Shown piece after piece: positions 4,645 to 11,811 of a stretch of 15,218 nt of DNA. Both the position numbers and the translations under genes were made by a program. Each line of letters opens with the position of its first letter. Within the stretch, counting starts at the first letter, position 1. This DNA is from CAG-390 sp045544735 (lineage in GTDB: Bacteria; Bacillota; Clostridia; Oscillospirales; CAG-272), in the NCBI GenBank assembly GCA_045544735.1, contig JAZPZM010000075.1:1-15218 (forward strand). The letters are read 5' to 3'. The notes under the pieces are model-generated. The model saw only the letters and a program-made list of their open reading frames with translations. It had not been told where the DNA came from and searched no databases.

Positions 4645-6597
4645 ATGTCAAACACCACCTTTCTCCCCATCAGCCGCGCCGATATGGAGGCGCGCGGCTG
4701 GGACAGACCCGATTTCGTATACGTCAGCGGTGACGCCTACGTGGACCACCCGTCCTTTGGCGTTGCCATAATCTCGCGCGTGCTTGAGGCGGCGGGCTTC
4801 CGCGTGGCGATACTCGCACAGCCCGATTGGCGCACGCTCGACGATTTTCGCCGCTTCGGCAAGCCGAGACTTGGCTTTCTCGTCACGGCGGGCAACGTCG
4901 ACTCGATGGTGGCGCATTACTCCGTTTCGCGCCACCGCCGAGGCTACGATTACTATTCCCCGAACGGAAAAATGGGGCTTCGCCCCGACCGCGCGACCAT
5001 CGTATACTCAAACTGCATCCGTCAGGCGTACGGCGACGTGCCGATAATACTCGGCGGACTTGAAGCCTCGCTTCGCCGCTTTGCCCACTACGATTATTGG
5101 GAGGACAGAATGCGCCGCTCGCTCCTTATCGACAGCCGCGCCGACCTTTTGACCTACGGAATGGGCGAAAACATAATCCTTCGCATAGCGCGTCTGCTTG
5201 ACAAGGGCGTTCCCGTAAAGAAGATACGCGACGTGCGCGGCTCGTGCTACGTCTGCTCCGCCGACGCGCCCGAAATTCACTACGATGTGGCGGCTGAATT
5301 TGATTTTGAACAGCTCAAAAACGGCGGCAAGCCCTACGCCGACGCGTTTGCCGCGCAATATCGGGAGCAGGACGCGATTTCGGGACGCGCGATGACCGAA
5401 AGGTACGGCGACAAGCTCTTGGTGCAAAATCCGCCTATGCCGCCGCTTGAGCGCGACGAGCTTGACCGCGTATACGCCCTGCCCTACACGCGCCGCGTCC
5501 ACCCCGTCTACGATAAGGACGGCGGCGTTCCCGCGATTGCCGAGGTCGCGTTTTCGATAACGCACAACCGCGGCTGCTTTGGCGCGTGCAATTTCTGCGC
5601 GCTCGCGTTCCATCAGGGGCGCACCGTGCGCTCGCGCAGCGTGGAAAGCGTTGTCGCAGAGGCGCGGCTTATTACGAAAATGCCCGATTTCAAGGGTTAT
5701 ATTCACGACGTGGGCGGTCCGACCGCCAATTTCCGCGAAAGCGCGTGCGAAAAACAGCTCACCCACGGCGTTTGCCCCTCCAAGCGTTGCCTTGCGCCCA
5801 CCCCGTGCAAAAATCTGCGCGTGGACCACAGCGAGTACAAGCATCTGCTTGAAGAAGTCGAGGCGGTCGACGGCGTGAAAAAGGTGTTCGTGCGTTCGGG
5901 AATCCGCTTTGACTACCTGATGCTTGATACCGACGACGCATTTTTCAAAAAGCTCGTGCGCGACAACGTAAGCGGTCAGCTTAAGGTCGCACCCGAGCAT
6001 TGCTCCGCCGCGGTGCTTGGACTTATGGCGAAGGCGGATTTCTCCGTCTACCGCCGCTTCCGCGAAAAATTCTTTGCCCTCTCGCGCGAGTGCGGCAAGG
6101 AGCAATACCTCGTTCCGTATCTGATGTCCAGCCACCCCGGCAGCCGCCTTTCCGACGCGGTGGAGCTTGCGCTCTACTTAAAGCGCGAGGGGCTGAATCC
6201 CGAACAGGTGCAGGACTTTTACCCCACGCCGGGCACGGCTTCGACCGTTATGTTTGCGACGGGAATCGACCCCTTTACGGGCAAGAGCGTGTACGTAGCA
6301 CGCGACGGGCGCGAAAAGCGCCTACAGCGTGCGCTTTTGCAGTTCAACCGCCCCGAAAACGCGCCCCTCGTGCGTGAGGCGCTCGTCGCGGCGCACCGCG
6401 AGGACCTTATCGGAAACGGCAAGGACTGCCTCGTTCGCGCGGGCAAGCTGCCCGACGGAAAAAGCGTCGGATTCCCCGTCGGATCTTCCGTCGGCAACTC
6501 CCACAAATCGCAATCCCAAAAGGGCGCGAGTGCGAAGAAAAGCAAAAAGACCTCGCTTTCCAAGCACCTCGGAAACAGAAAAAAAGGTAAAAAGTGA
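4645..6597 (+). CDS. ygiQ: YgiQ-family radical SAM protein (UPF0313)
   Basis: A 650-aa protein matching the YgiQ family in length and organisation. An N-terminal domain of about 300 residues (including the segment VYVSGDAYVDHPSFG, 25-39) precedes the radical SAM core. The cluster motif CFGACNFC (Cys311, Cys315, Cys318) should bind the [4Fe-4S] that cleaves S-adenosylmethionine. More cysteines follow downstream in a CPSKRC/PTPC region, which could hold further metal. The C-terminal 45 residues are Ser/Lys-rich and look disordered. The biochemical function of the family is not established, so none is assigned. Start at 4645 with AAGGA upstream. The next gene begins 24 bp after its stop. Confidence 0.92.
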   Translation: MSNTTFLPISRADMEARGWDRPDFVYVSGDAYVDHPSFGVAIISRVLEAAGFRVAILAQPDWRTLDDFRRFGKPRLGFLVTAGNVDSMVAHYSVSRHRRGYDYYSPNGKMGLRPDRATIVYSNCIRQAYGDVPIILGGLEASLRRFAHYDYWEDRMRRSLLIDSRADLLTYGMGENIILRIARLLDKGVPVKKIRDVRGSCYVCSADAPEIHYDVAAEFDFEQLKNGGKPYADAFAAQYREQDAISGRAMTERYGDKLLVQNPPMPPLERDELDRVYALPYTRRVHPVYDKDGGVPAIAEVAFSITHNRGCFGACNFCALAFHQGRTVRSRSVESVVAEARLITKMPDFKGYIHDVGGPTANFRESACEKQLTHGVCPSKRCLAPTPCKNLRVDHSEYKHLLEEVEAVDGVKKVFVRSGIRFDYLMLDTDDAFFKKLVRDNVSGQLKVAPEHCSAAVLGLMAKADFSVYRRFREKFFALSRECGKEQYLVPYLMSSHPGSRLSDAVELALYLKREGLNPEQVQDFYPTPGTASTVMFATGIDPFTGKSVYVARDGREKRLQRALLQFNRPENAPLVREALVAAHREDLIGNGKDCLVRAGKLPDGKSVGFPVGSSVGNSHKSQSQKGASAKKSKKTSLSKHLGNRKKGKK

Positions 6598-6621
6598 TAT
6601 TTTACTTAAAGGAGAATCAAT

Positions 6622-8109
6622 ATGAAAAAATTACTTATTTTACTTGGCACGCTGATAGTTACTATCGCCCTGCTCGTGACCGCCGCAGTTTTCCTTTTTT
6701 CCTCATCTCCATTTGAGCAAATAAATGGCGAGCACGTTTTAAAATATTCGCCTGATGCAAAAGAGCTTTACGTCTTTTACAACGGCAAAACGATAGGAAC
6801 TCCCATTGAGTGCGACACCTACGACACGCTCAGCCGCTGTCCCAACCTTTCGGCAGTGCTTTTCAGAGCTACTCAGGGCATAGGAATTAATGCGAAAACG
6901 ACGTACTACGTCGCAAACGGAGAAAAGATAACCGCACTGCCAGGCGACCTCAACTACCTCGAATTGTCCGAGGATGGAAAAAGCATAACGGCTATCGACG
7001 TATCCCAAGAAGGTAAAAAATACTATTTATACAATATAAGCAACCAAAGCAAGACAGAGTTTAAGTACGAAGGCACTGAATTAAGAAACGCCGTCTACTC
7101 CGAGGACTTCAGCTCTATACTTTACACGTCAACGAGTGTGGAGAACGGCGCTGTAACCCTTAACCTCAACCTTTACACCAACGGCGAGAGCATAAAGCTC
7201 TCATCCGATATGTATCCCCTTGCCGTTTCCAATGACGGCGAACACATTTACGCATACGCCGTGGTCTCCCCTGAGCCTTCCATTGAATTTCCGTCGGGAA
7301 AGGGCTTGTTTACTCTTTACGAGCTTAATAAGGATGGCGAAAAGGTCAAAATAGCGGAGAAATTCCAAAAAAATTACGTCTACTTCAATAAGGATTGCTC
7401 ACAGGTTGTCTACATTGCCGACGAAGGGGCGTTCTTCCGCGAATACGGCGCGGATAGCTCCGTAAAGCTCGGCAAAGCAACGACCTGCGCCCCGATATAT
7501 CCCGCGGGTGTATGTAGCGTCGAGGATTTTCGCGGCTTACCCATTAAGCTTTACTCCGAAGAGAGCGGAGTGCGCGCATATCGCATCGAGGATGATAAAA
7601 GCAACGTCGAAAAGATAACTTCGGACTTTTTGGATATACACCTGACGTCCGACGGCAAAACTCTGTACTACATAAAGAACCAGTCCATTCGCCGTACTGA
7701 CGTAGACGACCCGTCAAACGAGGAAACTCTCGTTGAAGCCAAGGCAAGCGCTATTTATTGCTCCCACGACGGCGAGGACGTATACTACGTAGAGAGAGGA
7801 AGTATCTATTATATAAGCGAAGATAACGTTTGTGTAGATATATCTGTCAACGCTAAAAACTGCGCCATAACCGATGACGGCGTTATGCTTTACATCGAGC
7901 AGGATAACACGCTTTACTACTCCGAGGACGGCAAAAATGGCAAAATGATATCTGATGACGTTATTACCATGATCATATACCACGGAACTGTCTTCTACTT
8001 TACCGACAGAACTAACCACGAGGCAGTTGCCACCGCATTTTACAGCGAGGATGGAAAGTCATTTGAGGCTGTTGACGGCGGAAAAAAATTCAAATACGTC
8101 GATAGGTGA
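6622..8109 (+). CDS. Membrane-anchored extracytoplasmic beta-propeller-like protein
   Basis: A 495-aa protein. A lysine-led hydrophobic segment (about 3-27) should act as an uncleaved signal anchor, with the rest outside the membrane. The ectodomain has recurrent DG turns followed by a beta strand (SEDGKSI, SNDGEHIYAY, TSDGKTLYYI, SHDGEDVYYV, TDDGVMLYI), spaced roughly as in TolB/PD40-type beta-propeller blades. I do not recognise a named family; the propeller call is inference from these motifs. The SD is AAAGGAG (6608-6614). The 24-bp gap to ygiQ leaves no room for a separate promoter in the intergenic space. It and the next gene share an MKKLLI-type anchor and may both act at the envelope. 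Confidence 0.8.
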   Translation: MKKLLILLGTLIVTIALLVTAAVFLFSSSPFEQINGEHVLKYSPDAKELYVFYNGKTIGTPIECDTYDTLSRCPNLSAVLFRATQGIGINAKTTYYVANGEKITALPGDLNYLELSEDGKSITAIDVSQEGKKYYLYNISNQSKTEFKYEGTELRNAVYSEDFSSILYTSTSVENGAVTLNLNLYTNGESIKLSSDMYPLAVSNDGEHIYAYAVVSPEPSIEFPSGKGLFTLYELNKDGEKVKIAEKFQKNYVYFNKDCSQVVYIADEGAFFREYGADSSVKLGKATTCAPIYPAGVCSVEDFRGLPIKLYSEESGVRAYRIEDDKSNVEKITSDFLDIHLTSDGKTLYYIKNQSIRRTDVDDPSNEETLVEAKASAIYCSHDGEDVYYVERGSIYYISEDNVCVDISVNAKNCAITDDGVMLYIEQDNTLYYSEDGKNGKMISDDVITMIIYHGTVFYFTDRTNHEAVATAFYSEDGKSFEAVDGGKKFKYVDR

Positions 8110-8171
8110 TGTCAAAAAGGCTAAAAAATCGACATTTTTCCACATTAAACGCATAAAATTCGCATTAAAGA

Positions 8172-8200
8172 TTGACAAAGTGTTTATAATGTGTTAAAAT
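8172..8200 (+). promoter_or_regulatory. Strong sigma-A-like promoter, extended -10
   Basis: TTGACA (8172-8177) and TAAAAT (8195-8200) are 17 bp apart, with TG at 8192-8193 making an extended -10. A 5' UTR of about 50 nt leads to AAAGAGG and the ATG at 8256. The preceding gap (8110-8171) is AT-rich, with only a weak hairpin (AAAAAT/ATTTTT near 8137) that might end the upstream transcript. Confidence 0.82.
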
Positions 8201-8255
8201 AAAATTTAAAATATAGGCTGCGAAATACATAGGCAGTCGGAAAGAGGACTATATA

Positions 8256-9857
8256 ATGAAGAAACTTCTTATTATGATCGTTTGTGCCGTAGTTGGCATT
8301 GGCGTGCTCGTAACGGGCTTCAACGCCATCTTCAACTCGGACAAGAACGTTGCGCTTCGCGCCCTTGACGGCGCGCTTGACGGACTTTGCGCGCGCGAGG
8401 AGGTTGAATACTTTACCAACCTTCTTAACGGCGGCTCCGTTACCGCTAACTTCAAGAGCGCTAATTTCAGAGGCGCTGACGTTAAGGCGTCCGCTAAGCT
8501 CTACCTTGAGCTTGAGGACAGCACCCTTATGTTCGACGAGATCTCCGCTTCCGTTAAGATTGGCGAGGATAAGCTGAGCCTTACGGGTTCTGTCTACGCC
8601 GACAACGAAAAGGTATACGTCAAGAACGACGAGATCCTTGGCGGCGCTTACGGCGTTGAAAAGGGAACTCTCGTAGAGGGCTTCAAGAAGTCCGTATTCG
8701 CTCCCGACAGCGGAAGCGAAATGGCACTTGACGAGGAGCTTTACGAGTCTATCATTAAGGCTCTTGAGATCGCCGAGGGCGACCTTCCCGAAAAGGTAGT
8801 GGAAGACGCTACCGACCTTGCAGACACCTATCTTACCAAGGTTCGCAAGCTCATCTTCAAGCACGCTGAGTACAGCAACGTGACCGAGGAGGTCAAGATC
8901 GGCGGCGAGAAGATAAACGCCCGCGTTATTTCCGTTATCATCACCCCCGAAACCATCGTAAACTTCCTTGAGGATTTCTACGATTACCTTAAGAACGACG
9001 ACGATCTTCGCGATTTCGTAGTCAACTACTACAACGACTTCAAGCCCGTTACCGAGCTCTTCTTAATGACCAAGACGGGCGCTGATACCGACATCGACGT
9101 CGGTGAGGTCTACGACGAGACTATCGAGAGTCTCGGCGAGGAGATCGACGAAATCGTTGAGAAAATGAAGGACGAGGACGAGGGCTTTATCGCACTCCGC
9201 CTTGCTATGCCCAAGCTCTCCACCAATCTTATGAAGGCTTGGATCGTTTCGGGCAGCGACGTTAAGGACATCGAGGAAGATCCCGACGAGCTTATGGAAA
9301 TGATGAGCATCGACTTCGGCGAGGACGGTGCTGAGGATACCGAGGCTATTACCATCGAGTACTCAGGTCAGAAGATCAAGTACACCGTGACCGAGGAGGA
9401 CGACGTTACCACCTACAAGCTCTCCATGGGCTCGGATATCTCCTTCTCCCTTGCTCTCGACGAGGAAAAGAATTCCTTCACCATCAAGGCAAATACACAA
9501 GCTCCCAAATATAGTAGCCTTTGGGACGTTACCGAGTACGTTGACGTGGTCTACGTTATCAGCGGCGACTACACCACCGACGGCGACGCTTCCACCTTCG
9601 AGCTTGATCACATCAAGGTAGACGGCGAGGAGCTTCTTACCGAGGAGAACAAGTTCGACTTCTCCATCACCTTCGAGGAGAGCGACGGAATGCCCGGTGC
9701 TGAAAAGGATATCAAGTCCGTTCTCACTATGACGGAGGAGGACATCACCAAGATCATGGAAAAGGCTATGGAAAAGTTCCCCTTCCTCAGCAGCGCTACG
9801 GGATCACACGCTGTTTCCAATATGCCCAACTTTGACAACTATATTCCCGAATATTAA
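8256..9857 (+). CDS. Acidic exported/membrane-anchored protein of unknown function
   Basis: A 533-aa protein with an N-terminal hydrophobic segment (about 3-25) and a strongly acidic, Asp/Glu-rich ectodomain of alternating beta-rich (about 60-140, 355-480) and helical (about 160-330) regions. I recognise no named domain or catalytic motif. Codon choice is strikingly biased towards GCT, GTT, AAG, GAG, TTC, AAC, TAC and ATC, unlike the GCG/GCC- and AAA-rich genes around it. With the near-consensus promoter just upstream, this points to high expression, as for an abundant surface or periplasm-like protein (inference). A terminator follows at 9878-9910, so it is probably monocistronic. The SD is AAAGAGG with 8-nt spacing. 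Confidence 0.82.
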   Translation: MKKLLIMIVCAVVGIGVLVTGFNAIFNSDKNVALRALDGALDGLCAREEVEYFTNLLNGGSVTANFKSANFRGADVKASAKLYLELEDSTLMFDEISASVKIGEDKLSLTGSVYADNEKVYVKNDEILGGAYGVEKGTLVEGFKKSVFAPDSGSEMALDEELYESIIKALEIAEGDLPEKVVEDATDLADTYLTKVRKLIFKHAEYSNVTEEVKIGGEKINARVISVIITPETIVNFLEDFYDYLKNDDDLRDFVVNYYNDFKPVTELFLMTKTGADTDIDVGEVYDETIESLGEEIDEIVEKMKDEDEGFIALRLAMPKLSTNLMKAWIVSGSDVKDIEEDPDELMEMMSIDFGEDGAEDTEAITIEYSGQKIKYTVTEEDDVTTYKLSMGSDISFSLALDEEKNSFTIKANTQAPKYSSLWDVTEYVDVVYVISGDYTTDGDASTFELDHIKVDGEELLTEENKFDFSITFEESDGMPGAEKDIKSVLTMTEEDITKIMEKAMEKFPFLSSATGSHAVSNMPNFDNYIPEY

Positions 9858-9877
9858 TTCACAACGCTAATAAATTT

Positions 9878-9910
9878 GCCCAACCTTCGAAAAGAGGGTT
9901 GGGCAGTTTT
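9878..9910 (+). terminator. Rho-independent terminator
   Basis: GCCCAACC (9878-9885) pairs with GGTTGGGC (9897-9904) around an 11-nt loop, followed by AGTTTTAT. It lies 20 bp after the stop of the acidic exported protein and upstream of the flavin reductase-like gene. Confidence 0.8.
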
Positions 9911-9926
9911 ATCCGATTTTATTTTT

Positions 9927-9933
9927 AAGGAGA
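9927..9933 (+). promoter_or_regulatory. Ribosome binding site fixing the flavin reductase start
   Basis: AAGGAGA lies 5 nt before the ATG at 9939. An in-frame ATG at 9876 has no such site and would place the terminator hairpin inside the coding sequence, so it is rejected. Confidence 0.8.
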
Positions 9934-9938
9934 ATACT

Positions 9939-10463
9939 ATGGATTTTTTGGAAATTTCCCCACACGACCTTGAATGCTCCAACGCCTTTAATATGATAGG
10001 CAAGGAGTGGTTTCTCATCTGTGCCGCCGACGAGGAGCGCGAGTGCGGCGCAAACGCAATGACGGCAAGCTGGGGGTATCTCGGCAATATGTGGAACAAG
10101 CCGTCGGCGGTGTGCTTTATAAGACCGCAACGCTACACCTATTCCCTTGCGGAGCGCGCCGAGCGCGTCTCTCTTTGCTTTTTCGGTGAGGGCGAGCGCG
10201 AGACGTTTTCGTATTTCGGCACGAAAAGCGGCAAGGACGGCGACAAAGCCGCCGCGTGCGGACTGCACTACGACTATATCGACGGCGTGCCGTATATCAG
10301 AGAGGCAAAGACCGTGCTTATCTGCCGCAAGCTCTACGTTGACGACTTGCGCGAGGAGTGCTTTACCGACAAGAGCATAATCTCATCGTTCTACAAGGCG
10401 GGCGATTACCACAGAATCTACGCCTGCGCGATAGAAAAAGCGATGGTTAAAGCTACTTCGTAG
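9939..10463 (+). CDS. Flavin reductase-like (FMN-binding split barrel) protein
   Basis: A 174-aa protein. The stretch NAMTASWGYLGNMWNKPSAV (about 39-58), followed by FIRPQRYTY, is typical of flavoredoxin/flavin reductase-like split-barrel proteins that bind FMN and handle electron transfer or flavin reduction with NAD(P)H. Length fits the family. The specific electron partner is unknown and no partner gene is adjacent. No clear promoter was seen between the terminator at 9878-9910 and the start. The last codons (KATS and the TAG stop) lie in a perfect hairpin, AAAGCTA-CTTCG-TAGCTTT (10449-10467), which begins hairpin array 4a, so the 3' end merges into repeat DNA. Confidence 0.87.
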   Translation: MDFLEISPHDLECSNAFNMIGKEWFLICAADEERECGANAMTASWGYLGNMWNKPSAVCFIRPQRYTYSLAERAERVSLCFFGEGERETFSYFGTKSGKDGDKAAACGLHYDYIDGVPYIREAKTVLICRKLYVDDLREECFTDKSIISSFYKAGDYHRIYACAIEKAMVKATS

Positions 10464-10634
10464 CTTTAACAGTGATATATTTGCCGTTGGCAAATATGAT
10501 GTACGCCTATGTTGCCTTCGGCAAATGATATGGGCTTCGCCCAATGATGTTGCCTTCAGCAAATGATGTGGGCTTCGCCCAATGATGTTGCGCCGCGGGC
10601 GCAAATTTAGGAAGCTTTTTGCGGTGCAAAAAGC
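10449..10634 (-). repeat. Hairpin array 4a (spacer AYATCAT, minus orientation)
   Basis: Read on the minus strand, a GCTTTTTGC/GCAAAAAGC hairpin (10614-10634) and CCTAAA lead into TTGCGCC-CGC-type, TGGGC-GAA-GCCCA (twice), TGC-tGAA-GGCA-type stems and ATTTGCC-AAC-GGCAAAT, separated by ACATCAT or ATATCAT. The far end is AAAGCTA/TAGCTTT at the stop codon of the flavin reductase-like gene instead of the usual GAAAACGC closing hairpin. Some stems are imperfect, and two units are near-identical copies, suggesting local duplication. Confidence 0.75.
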
Positions 10635-10640
10635 ATAAAT

Positions 10641-10674
10641 AAAAGCGGAAGAAACTGCGTTTCTTCCGCTTTTT
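10641..10674. terminator. Bidirectional terminator between convergent genes
   Basis: AAAAGCGGAAGAAAC (10641-10655) pairs perfectly with GTTTCTTCCGCTTTT (10659-10673) around TGC, giving a 15-bp stem with an A-tract on one side and a T-tract on the other. It lies between the plus-strand flavin reductase-like gene and the minus-strand efp/CD1247-like unit, so it can stop both. The same hairpin sits between arrays 1 and 2. Confidence 0.82.
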
Positions 10675-10682
10675 TCCTTCAT

Positions 10683-10795
10683 ATTTGCCGTAAGGCAAAT
10701 ACATCATACGCGCTATGCGCGTATATCATGCGCGAAGCGTATATCATATTTGGCGAAGCCAAATACATCATTGTAAAAACGCTCCGCGTTTTTAC
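10683..10795 (+). repeat. Hairpin array 4b (spacer AYATCAT)
   Basis: ATTTGCC-GTAA-GGCAAAT (10683-10700; same stem as in array 3), ACGCGC-TAT-GCGCGT (10708-10722), a short CGC-GAA-GCG stem with a wobble extension, ATTTGGC-GAA-GCCAAAT (10748-10764) and the closing GTAAAAACGC-TCC-GCGTTTTTAC (10773-10795), separated by ACATCAT or ATATCAT. The closing hairpin ends exactly one base before the stop codon of the CD1247-like gene on the other strand. Its spacer matches that of array 4a, its head-to-head partner. Confidence 0.82.
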
Positions 10796-11107
10796 TTATT
10801 CTTCCTCGTCGTCCTCGAAATCAAGCTCGTCGAGCTCGTCGCAGTCGCAATCGCAGTCGCAATCACAGTCGCAATCACAGTCGCAATCGTCGTATACGAA
10901 CTCCTCGACCTCGCCAAGATCCTGATCGATCTCCTCGATGTACTCGCCGAGGTACTCGATATCCTCGTCGATCTCGGCAATAGCGTCGGTCATCTCGCCG
11001 AGAAGCTCGATCATAGCGGCGATAAGCTTGCCCTCTGCGGTGGTCTTATCGTAATCAAGGCCGTCTGCAAGGCCCTTGAGATATGCTGCCTTTTCAGTAA
11101 GTGCCAT
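10796..11107 (-). CDS. CD1247-like small acidic protein with Cys-Asp repeat tail
   Basis: A 103-aa protein. The N-terminal region (1-68, MALTEKAAYLKGLADGLDY...) resembles the CD1247 N-terminal domain of clostridial proteins encoded beside efp: a helical, acidic segment with coiled-coil-like heptads (AIAEIDEDIEYLGEYIEEID). Relatives I remember then carry a C-terminal zinc-ribbon with CPxC pairs. Here that part is replaced by eight consecutive Cys-Asp dipeptides (about 74-90) and a Glu/Asp/Leu tail. Sixteen alternating thiol and carboxylate residues suggest metal binding, but no function is established. It starts 18 bp after efp, with GAGGT upstream, so the two are probably co-transcribed. Confidence 0.85.
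   Translation of the reverse strand: MALTEKAAYLKGLADGLDYDKTTAEGKLIAAMIELLGEMTDAIAEIDEDIEYLGEYIEEIDQDLGEVEEFVYDDCDCDCDCDCDCDCDCDELDELDFEDDEEE
10841..10888 (-). repeat. Coding microsatellite for (Cys-Asp)8
   Basis: Sixteen codons alternate TGC/TGT and GAC/GAT as a 12-bp period (plus-strand motif GCAATCGCAGTC and variants). The third-position differences (GAC versus GAT, TGC versus TGT) show the array is not a fresh perfect slippage product. Copy number could vary between strains. Confidence 0.85.
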
Positions 11108-11125
11108 TTTTGCTACCTCGCTTAA

Positions 11126-11689
11126 TTATTTACCTGCGCGAGAGAGATACTCGCCGGTTCTGGTGTCGATCTTAAGGATCTCGCCAACCTCGATAAAGAG
11201 GGGAACCTTAACCTCTGCACCCGTCTCAAGAGTTGCGGGCTTAAGGGCGTTGGTTGCGGTGTTACCTGCAAAGCCGGGGTCGGTGTCGGTAACCTCAAGC
11301 TCAACGAACGTGGGGGGCTCAACGCTGAATACCTTGCCCTTGTAGGAAACGAGCTTGCACATCATTTCCTCCTTAACGAACTTGAAGGAATCGGGAAGAA
11401 CGTCGGCGTTAAGGGGAGTCATCTCGTAGGACTCCATATCCATAAAGTAATAAAGCTCACCGTCGTTGTAGGAATACTGCATATCGCGTCTTTCGATGAA
11501 AGCGCTGTCGAATTTATCGGTAGGGCTGAAGGAACGCTCGATCACGGCACCCGTGATAACGTTCTTCATCTTGGTGCGGACGAAAGCCGCGCCCTTACCG
11601 GGCTTTACGTGCTGGAACTCGATAACCTGAAATACGTTACCGTCCATTTCAAATGTTACGCCGTTTTTAAAATCGCCGGCTACTACCAT
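11126..11689 (-). CDS. efp: Translation elongation factor P
   Basis: A 187-aa protein of exact family length, with the three beta-barrel domains of EF-P. It binds between the P and E sites and relieves stalling at polyproline. The modification loop reads HVKPGKGAAF, with Lys32 as the modifiable residue; no yjeA (epmA)-type modification gene is in the window. The C-terminal domain carries the family-typical AGNTATNALKPATLETGAEV (about 141-160) and ends with GEYLSRAGK. It has its own promoter (11744-11772) and a strong GGAGGT ribosome site. It is followed by the CD1247-like gene, an arrangement I recall in other clostridia. Confidence 0.97.
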   Translation of the reverse strand: MVVAGDFKNGVTFEMDGNVFQVIEFQHVKPGKGAAFVRTKMKNVITGAVIERSFSPTDKFDSAFIERRDMQYSYNDGELYYFMDMESYEMTPLNADVLPDSFKFVKEEMMCKLVSYKGKVFSVEPPTFVELEVTDTDPGFAGNTATNALKPATLETGAEVKVPLFIEVGEILKIDTRTGEYLSRAGK

Positions 11690-11743
11690 GTTAATATACC
11701 TCCGTGGTTTTGGTTTTTTGTCTGGGTATTCATACTTACATAT

Positions 11744-11772
11744 ATTTTATAATATTTTCGCTCGGATTGCAA
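11744..11772 (-). promoter_or_regulatory. Sigma-A-like promoter for efp
   Basis: On the minus strand TTGCAA (11767-11772) and TAAAAT (11744-11749) are 17 bp apart. The 122-bp gap between the serine dehydratase gene and efp is otherwise AT-rich with no clear terminator, so read-through from upstream is possible as well. Confidence 0.75.
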
Positions 11773-11811
11773 TAGCTTTTTACAACTTTTTCGTTATTTT
11801 CGCGCTTTTTA

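Noticed and set aside
5008..6135. 375-codon minus-strand frame inside the ygiQ-family gene
   Set aside because: The plus strand encodes an intact 650-aa radical SAM protein; the antisense frame has no recognisable domain or SD.
8110..8171. Terminator after the propeller-like protein gene
   Set aside because: Only a weak A/T hairpin (AAAAAT/ATTTTT) is visible, too weak to annotate on its own.
9876..9938. Upstream ATG extending the flavin reductase-like protein by 21 residues
   Set aside because: It would place the terminator hairpin inside the gene and lacks an SD; the ATG at 9939 has AAGGAGA and the family N-terminus.
10715..11125. Plus-strand frames with Ser/Gln or Val/Ile/Ala repeats opposite the CD1247-like gene
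   Set aside because: They arise from reading the Cys-Asp microsatellite in other frames. The minus-strand frame has an SD, follows efp and has a recognisable N-terminal domain.
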